A stretch of DNA of 64,000 nt from Cytophagales bacterium. Lineage in GTDB: Bacteria > Bacteroidota > Bacteroidia > Cytophagales > 172606-1. Within the stretch, counting starts at the first letter, position 1. Every line of letters starts with the position of its first letter. The translations under genes and the position numbers were made by a program. Shown in pieces: positions 54,556 through 63,478 of this stretch. The notes under the pieces are model-generated. The model was not told the origin of the DNA. It did no database searches and saw nothing but the letters and a program-made list of their open reading frames with translations. The stretch covers positions 329,709 through 393,708 of the forward strand of contig JAUJMU010000005.1 of the NCBI GenBank assembly GCA_030446715.1, given 5' to 3'.

Positions 54556-55641
54556 TTACTTTACCTTTTGAAATACTTCCGTATTCTCATTTAAAAATTG
54601 TCCCAATCCACCGGCCGCTTTTTCGATCAGCTCCTGGAGGGGTGGGCCGGGCGGCCGGAAAAGCTCCGTTTCGACCTGTATTGTCCCTCTTTTCATCGTC
54701 CGTTTCCAGGTGCCGGCTACCTGCCCGTTTACCAGGACTACCGGCCGGAAAACACCATTACTTGAAATGACCCTTGCCGGACTTTGCGATGGGAGTGAAG
54801 GGCTGCGGTCTTGGTAGCTGATGAGAAACTCGTCGTACGCGGGCAGCAAAAAGACCCCTTCCCCGCCTGCATCCGGATCAAGAGCTGACTCAGGCAGCCA
54901 GTACGTTTGCCCGTCAACCGTACGGGAAACAAATTCCGGCCCCAGCCCGGCCACGCCTTTTCTCACTTCGGCGGCCGGCAAACCCGACCACCAGGCAAAG
55001 TCCTGGGCCGTGGCCGGACCATGGCTGGCAAAGTACCGCCGGGCCAGCCGGCTCAATGCTTCTTCCCGGCAGAGGGCTTCGGTTTGGGGCACCCGCTGGG
55101 CCAGCAGGGCGTACGTCTGTTTGTTTCCCTTTGCCCGGCCGCTGCACACGAGGCCGTCGAGTTCGGCCCGCAGCATCAGGTGCGTTGCCCTGCCTTCATC
55201 GGTAGCCATGTTCGCTTTCACCAGTTCGCTCACCAGTTCCTGCCGGGTCAGGTGCCGGCCGCCGGCCAATGCGCTTTCAATGATCCGTTGGCTCTTTGCA
55301 ATGGTGGCTTCGCTAAGGCCCAGTTCGCGGTGGCGCGAGGCGAGTGCCGACCGGATGTGGGGGGCGGTTAAGGAGAGCATCCAGCGGATGTCTTCGGCGA
55401 CCACCAGGTGCCAGGTGGGCCTTAGCACGTGGGTCCGGATAATTTCCCCGTCGTTGAGGGCGGTTTCTACGGTAGGGTCAGCAAGGTCAGGCAGGCGTAC
55501 GCCGAGGGCCCATTTAGCCATCGGATAATCCTGAGCCTGCACGGCGCCCATCCAATGCACCAGGTCTTTGGCCGTATTCAGCCGGGTGCCGGCAAGGCGT
55601 TGGGTTACCAGCCGCAGTGCGGCAATGTGAGTTGCTTTCAT
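54556..55641 (-). CDS. AlkZ-like winged-helix DNA glycosylase family protein
   Basis: The 361-residue protein matches the HTH_42/AlkZ family: RLAGTRLNTAKDLVHWMGAV, then QAQDYPMAKWALGVRLPD containing the Gln-x-Gln/Asp site used for base excision, then HVLRPTWHLVVAEDIRWMLS. FASHGPATAQDFAWWSGLPA and LLPAYDEFLISYQDRS are family hallmarks. AlkZ proteins unhook DNA crosslinks, and related ones accompany genotoxin biosynthesis. Start MKATHIAALRLV is chosen at the domain edge. Confidence 0.82.
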   Translation of the reverse strand: MKATHIAALRLVTQRLAGTRLNTAKDLVHWMGAVQAQDYPMAKWALGVRLPDLADPTVETALNDGEIIRTHVLRPTWHLVVAEDIRWMLSLTAPHIRSALASRHRELGLSEATIAKSQRIIESALAGGRHLTRQELVSELVKANMATDEGRATHLMLRAELDGLVCSGRAKGNKQTYALLAQRVPQTEALCREEALSRLARRYFASHGPATAQDFAWWSGLPAAEVRKGVAGLGPEFVSRTVDGQTYWLPESALDPDAGGEGVFLLPAYDEFLISYQDRSPSLPSQSPARVISSNGVFRPVVLVNGQVAGTWKRTMKRGTIQVETELFRPPGPPLQELIEKAAGGLGQFLNENTEVFQKVK

Positions 55642-55868
55642 GAAGTGATGAGCTGTAGCGTTATGCCCCTCCCCCAGCGGATGCGTATTTATTGCGCACC
55701 GGCTGATTCCCACTTTCCCTTCTGTTTGGCAATATCGATTAATTTCTGTCCGTGATCGGTCATCAATCCTTCTTTTATCATGCGTGGGTATTTTACAAAT
55801 AAACACCCGGCCGGCGACAACCCTATGTCAGGAGGCGCGTGAAAAAAATGCATTTTTTTCATCCGTTC

Positions 55869-56865
55869 TTACCGCATTCCTACCCAGTGGGGGTAGAGCG
55901 GCTTTTGCCTGCTTGCTGCATCCAGTTTAGCCACCTGGGCAGGGGTTAAATTCCACCCCGTTGCCCCCAGGTTTTCGAGCAACTGCGCTTCATTGCGGGC
56001 TCCGATTACCACGTTGCAAACCGTTTTTCGTTGCAGGAGCCGGTTCAGCGCCACCTGCGGGATGCTTTTTCCGTTCTGCTCCGCTATTTCTGCCAGCGCA
56101 TCCACAACCCCGTAGAGCAGTTCTTCATCGACCTCCGGCCCGCCTACCGTACCGCCTGACTTGATGCGGCCCTCCTGCAAAGGTTGATTCCGCCGTATTT
56201 TACCCGTGAGCCGCCCCCACCCCAGAGGACTCCAAACCATCAGCCCGAGGCCCTGATCTTCGGCCAGTGGCATCAACTCCCACTCGTAGTCACGCCCAGC
56301 CAGGGAATAGTAGCCCTGGTAAACGACGTATTTCTACAGCCCATTTTTTTCTGAAACGGCGAGTGATTTCATCAACTGCCAGGCGGCGAAGTTTGAACAA
56401 CCGATGTACCGGACTTTACCGCTACGCACCAGGTCATCAAGGCAAAAGCGTTTCTTCCACCGGTGTGAGGGGATCAAAACCATGCATGAAAAACAGGTCA
56501 ATGTAGTCGGTGCCGAGCCGTTTCAGGCTGGCTTCGCATTCCCGGATGAGATGATAACGCGAAGCCCCTTTATCGTTGGGACCATCACCCATTGAGAAGG
56601 TCGCTTTGGTTGAGATGAGGGCTTGGTGGCGTTTGCCTTTGAGGGCAGCGCCTAAAATTTCTTCCGCCGCGCCTCCTGAGTAGACGTTGGCCGTATCAAA
56701 GAAATGAACCCCGTGCGCCAGGCAGATGTCCACCAGCCGGGTGGCTTGATTGAGGTCCGTTTCTCCCCATCTTCTGAAGAATTCATTGGTTCCCCCAAAG
56801 GTAACCGTACCAAAACTCAGACTGGGAACGCGCAGTCCGGCGCTTCCTAATTGCCGATATTCCAT
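55869..56865 (-). pseudogene. Aldo/keto reductase with frameshift and nonsense codon
   Basis: The N-terminal half ([60 protein letters not shown]) is intact. Near 56440 the frame shifts to [20 protein letters not shown], near 56335 a TAG replaces an expected Gln codon, and then YSLAGRDYEWELMPLAEDQG, LMVWSPLGWGRLTGKIRR continues to the stop at 55869. Two defects argue for a real pseudogene. Confidence 0.85.
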
Positions 56866-57011
56866 CTTTTCTCCCGTTTAAGTGAGTAATGCAAGGAGGC
56901 AAAGCTAGCGCCGCAGCCCGGCGCTTTTGCAGGAGAAAGTACGGGATCACGGGTACTTTTCACGGGTAGTGACTCAGCGGTAGTCGGATGGAGATTTTCC
57001 GGTTTGGCTTT

Positions 57012-58379
57012 TAACAATAGTACGAAATAGATTAGGATAGGATCATCAGCAGAGAAGCGGCGATTCTGGCGTAATTGAGCAGTTGTTGATAAGCCGGGTT
57101 CTTTTTAGCGGTATGGGCACAAAGGCCGAAGGCTTGAAAAAACGTTGGAGCAGATGTTCATTGGCATATTGGGTTTTAATGTCTGGCAGGGAGAAGGCGC
57201 CTCTGTGGGTAAGGAGCACTGAGAGGTAGTGGACGATTTTGGCTAAAGAGATCAAAGAGAGAGAGAAGTTGAATTGGAAGTTGAGGCGGTTGTCTTGCCG
57301 GCTCTGGCAATGCTCCAGGCCCAGGAGTTGTTTGGCATCACGGTAAAGGAATTCGATCTGGAAACGCAAGTGGTAGTAGTACCAAAGGTCAGTCCCGGAA
57401 ATACTCGTATCGGTAGAGGCAAACAGTTTGCTGCTCCTGAGCCGGCCATCGGGATGATAAGTATGCAAGAGGACCACTTTGAGCAGACACTTGAGGGATT
57501 TGCAGTACAGATTGGCTTGATAGGCCTGCCAGTCTTGTTCCTGGATGCAGAGGCGGAAGCAGGAGGGGTCTGGTTGAGTGGCATTGACTTTCCCGGCGTA
57601 CTTTCTTTGACGTCCCCTGCCGGCTCTTTTGGGCCCCAGGCAGGGTAAAACAACACTGCATCATTACGCAGACGGGTAATCACATGAAAGCCGGCCTGAG
57701 TGAGGGGATTGATGAAAGAGAACTTAGCAAAGTAAGCATCTACGGCTACATAGCGGGAAAGACCAGGCAGCTGAGTAGCCTGACTGGTAAGCAAGCGCGC
57801 ATAGTAAGCCAGCAAAGTTTGGCCGGCTGGCAGTACTGTCTGAGTGGCATGGTAATGAAAAGCCGTATGATTAACTACATCTACCAGGGCGATTCCAGCT
57901 ATTTGCAGGCCTCGCTTTACGGCCTGAGCACACCCGGACCAGAAGTAGCCTAATCCGCAAGTATGCTTGCCCGACTTACGGATGAAACTCGGATCGAAAG
58001 CCAACAGGCGCTCTTTTTGCGTATACTCGGTGAGCAGCAAGTGGTTGAAGGCTCGAAAGTCAAAGCCTTTGCTGAACCACTTACGGTAACTCACCGCACT
58101 TAAAGGACTTTGTCTTGCCAGGTTCTCAAACGTGTAGCCGCCTCTCAAGCTCAGCCAGGTGAGCACTAACTGCACAAAAAAGTCCCTTTGCCATTTGCCA
58201 ATCCCTGCCATTTTGCTCAATATTGACTCGGTGAGTGTTTCGATGCTCATTGGGTAAAAGTTTAGTGTTGGTCTCGCAACCCAAACCTACGCTTTTACCC
58301 CTTTTATTGCTTACCCTTCCGCCATCAACAGCCCTTTGGCCAATTTTTACTGCCCACAAACCCTTTCGTACTATTGTTA
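57012..58379 (-). mobile_element. IS4-type insertion sequence
   Basis: Terminal inverted repeats TAACAATAGTACGAAA at 57012-57027 and its exact inverse at 58364-58379 enclose a single transposase gene; length about 1.37 kb. A target duplication is not evident. Confidence 0.85.
57032..58250 (-). pseudogene. IS4-type DDE transposase with two frameshifts
   Basis: The protein begins MSIETLTESILSKMAGIGKW and shows DPSFIRKSGKHTCGLGYFWS, VAVDAYFAKFSFINPLTQAG and, in a second frame after about 57620, YYYHLRFQIEFLYRDAKQLL with the IS4 Y..R...E-type motif. A third frame after a run of six T at about 57140 gives CAHTAKKNPAYQQLLNYARI to the stop. The breaks are single-base changes, so the gene may be intact in reality. 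Confidence 0.85.
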
Positions 58380-58555
58380 CAGGATAATTCTATTCTATAC
58401 AATATGCATTTTTCTAGAGCTATGAACTGATAAAGCTCGTCCTTTCAAATGCATCTGGAAATTAATAAATGGTTTCTGGGGAAGCTAGTAGAATTTTATA
58501 TAATTTATAGTATATAAACTGAGGGGTGAATGATATTATGCAAAGAAACTCTACC

Positions 58556-59254
58556 TCATACAGCCGAAAAATTCGCAATACGTTGCATTATAGCCTTGAT
58601 GATCCGTAACCGGCCTTCGCCCGACCCATATGGCAGCGCACATGTGATTCCCTCATCTGTTTCACCACTGCTCAGCAGGAGTTTACACTGATCTTGTATG
58701 TACGTTCTTACAGTAGAAGGAGCTGCGTGTATTTCATCTTCTAAAGAGGGCCTGCTGTCAAAAAGGTAGATGATATCTTCAAAATCCGTACTGGTACGAA
58801 TATCTTTTTGCCCCCTGTTTCTGAATGCCTCCAGCTTGGAAGCAACAAAGTAAGGCGGCGTAAATATCCGGACGGATTGCTCACCAGGTAGCTGATGCCA
58901 GACAGCTTCTTTTATTCCCTCTTCATACCATCGGTTACTAAACCCGAGAATGTCGGGATCAGTAGGCATGATGTCCACTGTGGTCGTCTGGTATACCCAC
59001 CGGCAAATTGGTGCCCTTTCTCGTGTATCGTTGCGGAATCCCATTTCACGAAGCCGGTCTTCCAGTGCATAGTACTCACCACGGGATGCGAGTTCAATAA
59101 TGCAGTCTACATCATCGGTTGGTCTTACCTCCGTGGCAGCAGGATCAGTAGCATATAAACTTACTGTGGCTCCGCCCACAAATACTACTTCCTGAAGTAA
59201 GGGACCCAATCCATTGGCCACTACTTGTAACCGAACAATATTTTGGTGGGACAT
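58556..59254 (-). CDS. AbiEii/AbiGii-like nucleotidyltransferase toxin
   Basis: The 232-residue protein has the nucleotidyltransferase core of AbiEii-type toxins: VVFVGGATVSLYA at residues 23-35 and RPTDDVDCIIEL with Asp48 and Asp50 as metal ligands, then VDIMPTDPDILGFSNRWYEE and PPYFVASKLEAFRNRGQKDI, DFEDIIYLF. It lies 3 bp downstream of its partner. Such enzymes block growth by modifying tRNA or other targets in type IV toxin-antitoxin or abortive-infection pairs. Confidence 0.85.
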   Translation of the reverse strand: MSHQNIVRLQVVANGLGPLLQEVVFVGGATVSLYATDPAATEVRPTDDVDCIIELASRGEYYALEDRLREMGFRNDTRERAPICRWVYQTTTVDIMPTDPDILGFSNRWYEEGIKEAVWHQLPGEQSVRIFTPPYFVASKLEAFRNRGQKDIRTSTDFEDIIYLFDSRPSLEDEIHAAPSTVRTYIQDQCKLLLSSGETDEGITCALPYGSGEGRLRIIKAIMQRIANFSAV

Positions 59255-59257
59255 CAG

Positions 59258-59779
59258 CTATACTATTTTGATAAGTCTGGTCAGTTCCTCTGCCGCTATA
59301 TTTTGTTCCCTTGCCCGGCCTACCCGGATAGCATCCACCAACGCCAGTAATTCGTGCAATCGTATATTTTGCTTTACCGCTTTGGGAACACTGCTGTACA
59401 AAGGTTCAATAGCCTGCCCTCTGACCGTGCCAGCTTCATCGGGCCACACGTATACATCACTGGCATACTTAATTATTTCTGCTAATGAGCCTACTGAATG
59501 AGCAGTGGGCACACCACGTACAACTGGTCCCGGTTTTACCGGAAAGACGTATTTTAAGCCGTGGATGAGAAACTCCAGCAATGATAGCCGGTGTACAGAT
59601 TTTTTCTCGTTATTTATTAAACCGGCGAAAGCGGATCGGTGTAAAGATTCCGAAACCTCTGATTGACTTATATGTAGTTCATAAGAAAGAGTAAGATGGT
59701 TCCAGAACTCAGAGTTCTGGGCTATTATATTAAGCAGGATTACCACATCCTGTGGCCGCATTCCTTTATGTTTCTTCAT
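59258..59779 (-). CDS. Winged-helix protein partnered with the AbiEii-like toxin
   Basis: The 173-residue protein has a helix-turn-helix in its first 70 residues (RPQDVVILLNIIAQNSEFWN; SYELHISQSEVSESLHRSAF) and a helical C-terminal half (LAEIIKYASDVYVWPDEAGT; LYSSVPKAVKQNIRLHELLA). By position it should be the antitoxin and regulator; it does not look like the known AbiEi antitoxins. The inverted repeats just upstream may be its binding site. Confidence 0.65.
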   Translation of the reverse strand: MKKHKGMRPQDVVILLNIIAQNSEFWNHLTLSYELHISQSEVSESLHRSAFAGLINNEKKSVHRLSLLEFLIHGLKYVFPVKPGPVVRGVPTAHSVGSLAEIIKYASDVYVWPDEAGTVRGQAIEPLYSSVPKAVKQNIRLHELLALVDAIRVGRAREQNIAAEELTRLIKIV

Positions 59780-59791
59780 ACTTCTACATGG

Positions 59792-59819
59792 AATATCGTA
59801 AATCGCGATATGCGATATT
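59792..59819. promoter_or_regulatory. Inverted repeat upstream of the toxin-antitoxin operon
   Basis: AATATCG and CGATATT are exact inverse repeats flanking a smaller palindrome, ATCGCGAT. The centre is 27 bp from the operon start, a good place for autorepression by the winged-helix protein. Confidence 0.6.
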
Positions 59820-60098
59820 ACTTAAATGATTTTAAAGATCAATGAAAGTTCTACCATTAGTTTCAAAGTAGCTTTGTGCATCTCCCGAGCTTTCAGATAA
59901 AAGATGAATCAAGGAAAAGCTTTGGTTTTACTGCCCACTTAGCTGCCTTTCGGGTTTCGAATCATTCACCTACCGGCAATACTTGAAAAATACCTTTAGC
60001 CGTTTTGCTATTCTAGGAACTGGAGTTTAATTTGAGGAACGCAGCCAGGGCTGCTCATTCAACATACCATGGCTACGCCGCATTTCTTATTTATTCTT

Positions 60099-61415
60099 TT
60101 ACCCTGCCTTCGAGCGGCTCCACACCTCAAGCATCACTTTATGCTTGTATTCATCCACTATCTTGGCATAAGTCATAGTAGTTCTGATATCGCTGTGGCC
60201 TAAGATTTCCTGTAACACCTTCAGATCCATCCCCCGCATCAGACTTTGTGTAGCAAATGTGTGCCGGGCAGTATGGGTGCTGACGCAGGTCCATTTGGGA
60301 ACAAAAACAGATTTAGGAACCCCCTGCTCATAAACCACTGTCTGAACCGGGTACTCCAGGCCCGCCAGACGGGCAATCCATTTCAGATATTCATTCAATC
60401 CGTTGATTGGTAATGACTGGCAGGGATTTGATACTGCGGCCCTGATAACGTTCGATGATTTCCAATGCCTGTGGCACTAGCACAATTTCAACCCGTTTAT
60501 TCAATTTCTTCTGAGTGCTCATTGTCTTTTGGGGCATTATGTTGATCACCTTGTAAGGACCTTTGTCTACTATGTGATTTGTCGAAAGATTGAACAGATC
60601 CGAATAGCGGAGGCCGGTATAACAGGCGAACAGGAAGGCATCACGCACTTTGGACAACTTATGGTTCATTTCCAGTCCCATAATTTTGTCAAGCTCCTCC
60701 TCCGTTAGAAATATCTTCTCCGGCTCAATATAGGCAGCCCTGAGCTTCAGGTAATCAGCATGCAGATTGATGCCTTTTTCTTCCCGGCAGAATTTGAAAA
60801 AGACCTTCAGGTTCTTGACCATGCTGGCGATGGTATTGGGATGAAAATCGTAACCCTCCGCCAGGAACACCAGGAAGGTATTGTGGACCTGCAGTGTATA
60901 GGCCTCAATGTCCACCGGCTCCCGCTCCTTATGGTACTCCCGGAAGTGATTCAGGGTACTGTTGTATTTTTTGAGCGTATTGGGCTTGTAGCCGCGCTGC
61001 CTGAGCAGCAACACAAACTCCTCCAGCAGTTCGAGAAAGTTCTTCCTGGGGGCAGTGGTCTGAGGTGATTCGGGCAGCAGCTCCGATTTCAACATGGCCG
61101 GCGCAGGAACAATCCCCTTCTGCATGTACTCCCGGTACGCCTTCACCGTTTTTTCGGCGAGTGTTTCCAGAAACGTCTGGGCATCCTGATAGCCCGGCAG
61201 TGACCGGCGAAACTTTCCTTTGTCTGCATCCCAGTGCCTGGGCTCGCACTTTTCGCCCGTGAAATACTTGAGTTGATAATTCTTAGGGCCTTTTCAAATA
61301 TACACGAAAAGGCCCTTTTTGATTCCCTGACCGGAAATTTCCGGACCCAGCCGACACGCTCCATTCTCCGGGCTGTCCTTTTTTGCCGTGGCCACCGGTG
61401 TTTCATTTGCAGCAT
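60099..61415 (-). pseudogene. Tyrosine recombinase (integrase), frameshifted
   Basis: The core carries PNTLKKYNSTLNHFREYHKE (SAM-like domain), then FACYTGLRYSDLFNLSTNHI with the first Arg. The frame breaks near 60398 and resumes as STHTARHTFATQSLMRGMDL (His-x-x-Arg) and ILGHSDIRTTMTYAKIVDEY with the Tyr nucleophile. Upstream of 61146 the N-terminal arm-binding region (NYQLKYFTGEKCEPRHWDAD, GKFRRSLPGYQD) is open but separated from its start by another shift near 61290. It is of the Bacteroidota conjugative-element type. Confidence 0.85.
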
Positions 61416-61459
61416 GATTCGTAGCCTATCTACCTTATCTACGTAATCGGCTACAAAGT

Positions 61460-62320
61460 ATGAGATCCGTACACATCCGCTTTCCGCTCAGCCTCCACAG
61501 TCGCCACCTCGGGTACCAGACCCTGCGGCGAAGCGTGGCCGCCGGGTGGAACGAACTTAACGCCCGGCAGCTGGCAGACGTGGCCGAAGCCCTCTTCACC
61601 ATCTCCGATCCTTACGCTCGCAACCTGCAGCTGATCCGGATCCTGCTCAGGCTCCCGTGGTACCGCCTGCTGGCCCTGTCGGGCGAATACATGCTGGATC
61701 TGGAGCAACTGATCACCTTTCTGTTGGAAGAAAATACCCTCACCCGCAATCTGTTTCCGGTGCTGCGTTTCCGGTCTCCGGTCTCCCTTCTCCGGTCTCC
61801 TTTGTATGGCCCGGCTGATGGTTTTTCAAATATCAGATTCAATGAGTTTGTCTACGCCGAAAGCTGGTTTATGAGCTATCAGGAAACCGGTGAAACCGCT
61901 GACCTCGACCGGCTTATTGCCGTGCTGTACCGGCCCAAAGACAAGAAGTGTGACCCTGCCAGCCCCACCTTCGGAGGCGACGTGCGGGAGCCCTTCAATG
62001 ATACCCTGATCGAAAAGCGGGCCCGATGGGTCAGCCGGCTGCCCCGCAAAGTCAAGCTGGCCATCCTGCTCTGGTACACCGGCTGCCGCATGGATCTGGT
62101 GGAGAGCTACGAAAATGTATTCTCAGGGGACAAGGAGAACGCAAAGGCAAAGCAGCCCTGGCTCACCATGATCAGGCACGTACCCAGTGAAAAATTCGGC
62201 CTTATCTCCCAGATCGAAGCCGAACGGGTGCATACCGTACTCTACCACCTCGACGAGATGATGGCCGAGTCCGAAGAGCAGCGCAGGGAAATGGAAGCCC
62301 AACGAGTCAATAACCGATAG
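61460..62320 (+). CDS. Unknown 286-residue protein, first gene of the 61-64 kb operon
   Basis: It is a soluble, mainly helical protein without a signal peptide (MRSVHIRFPLSLHSRHLGYQ; LLLRLPWYRLLALSGEYMLD; KVKLAILLWYTGCRMDLVES). A stretch at residues 103-113 (RFRSPVSLLRSPLYG) is encoded by three near copies of CCGGTCTCC and looks like a small internal duplication. I do not recognise a family. The next gene starts 2 bp after its stop. Confidence 0.6.
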   Translation: MRSVHIRFPLSLHSRHLGYQTLRRSVAAGWNELNARQLADVAEALFTISDPYARNLQLIRILLRLPWYRLLALSGEYMLDLEQLITFLLEENTLTRNLFPVLRFRSPVSLLRSPLYGPADGFSNIRFNEFVYAESWFMSYQETGETADLDRLIAVLYRPKDKKCDPASPTFGGDVREPFNDTLIEKRARWVSRLPRKVKLAILLWYTGCRMDLVESYENVFSGDKENAKAKQPWLTMIRHVPSEKFGLISQIEAERVHTVLYHLDEMMAESEEQRREMEAQRVNNR

Positions 62321-62322
62321 AT

Positions 62323-62919
62323 ATGCAAAAACAAATGGATGCCCGGTACCTTTCAGAAGCATCTCTTTTAGAATGCCTGAAACAAAACGACCCGCGGGCC
62401 TTTAACTATCTGTACAGCCATTACAAGAACTTTTTTGTAAAGTCTCTGATGTACAGATTTCCAGGCTTCAACAGGCTGGAAATTGAGGATGTATACCATC
62501 AGGTGATTGTTCTTTTCAACCGTCAGCTGCAGGAGGAAAAAATCAGGCTGACCTGCAAACTGAGCAGTTACCTGTACTCAATAGGGTACCGTTTATGTGC
62601 AGCTTATTATCTGAAATATTACAAGCGGTTTGTGTTTAACGCGGTTGAACGAATGCCCGATTCTCATGCCGAAACACCGGAAGACGGCCCGGATGATCTG
62701 CTGTACGCCAGACAGCAGTACGTCCGCAAAGTCATGGACAGCCTGGGTGAAAACGAAATTGCCCTGGTGGCCAGCAATGACTCACTAGCCGATATAGCCC
62801 GCAAAACGGGCTATGCCAATGAACATTCGGCCAAAAGCAGAAGGTATAAACTGCTGCAGACGCTGCGCAACAGTGATGAAGCCAGAGCACTCCTGCAAAT
62901 GGAAAGAGGTTTCAACTAA
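62323..62919 (+). CDS. ECF-like sigma factor
   Basis: The 198-residue protein resembles an RNA polymerase sigma-70 family member: region 2 in LLECLKQNDPRAFNYLYSHY and FNRLEIEDVYHQVIVLFNRQ, then a linker, then a region 4-like helix-turn-helix (LGENEIALVASNDSLADIAR, KTGYANEHSAKSRRYKLLQT). Region 2 is divergent, so it might be a dedicated regulator for this operon rather than a housekeeping one. Confidence 0.7.
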   Translation: MQKQMDARYLSEASLLECLKQNDPRAFNYLYSHYKNFFVKSLMYRFPGFNRLEIEDVYHQVIVLFNRQLQEEKIRLTCKLSSYLYSIGYRLCAAYYLKYYKRFVFNAVERMPDSHAETPEDGPDDLLYARQQYVRKVMDSLGENEIALVASNDSLADIARKTGYANEHSAKSRRYKLLQTLRNSDEARALLQMERGFN

Positions 62920-62950
62920 TCATGAAGCCATCCCAAATCTATACTCCCAA

Positions 62951-63478
62951 ATGCGACACTCAGAGTACACCCGATACTTCCGCAACATAGCCAGCCTCCA
63001 CCCGGCCCTCCGGCACAGCGAAGCAGAAATGCACTTTGCCCGCATCGTGCTGGCACGGGATGAGCTTGGAAACGACAACATCCAGGAGTTTATCTCCTCG
63101 CTCCGGAGCAGGATACACCCGCCCTTCATGCTCCTTGTGGCCTACGATCACGGCGACCAGAACAACGGCGGCGACCAGCGCCGCAAGGTGTATCAGTGCG
63201 CCTTCCTGATTCTGGATAAGGCTCCGGGCGGCGACTTTGACGCTGAAGAAGCCGTCTACGACTCCACCGAAGAAATCGGGGAGCAGATCCTGGCTTACAT
63301 CCTGCACGACTTTGAAGAAGGTACCATGAGCGGCAATGGCCGGCTGGTACTGGAAAATGAAATGGGTGGCGAGAAGATCGGCAAGGTGGAAGGCTTCACC
63401 GGCACCCGCTTCACCCTATCCTTCTGGCAGAACTACAATGGTCCCCTGTACCACAACCCCCAAAACTGGACCATCTGA
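62951..63478 (+). CDS. Unknown 175-residue protein
   Basis: Start MRHSEYTRYFRNIASLHPAL is chosen because upstream residues overlap the sigma gene in another frame. The middle (PPFMLLVAYDHGDQNNGGDQ; YQCAFLILDKAPGGDFDAEE) and end (RFTLSFWQNYNGPLYHNPQN) look like a compact alpha/beta protein. The stop overlaps the next start (TGATG), so the two are translationally coupled. Family not recognised. Confidence 0.65.
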   Translation: MRHSEYTRYFRNIASLHPALRHSEAEMHFARIVLARDELGNDNIQEFISSLRSRIHPPFMLLVAYDHGDQNNGGDQRRKVYQCAFLILDKAPGGDFDAEEAVYDSTEEIGEQILAYILHDFEEGTMSGNGRLVLENEMGGEKIGKVEGFTGTRFTLSFWQNYNGPLYHNPQNWTI

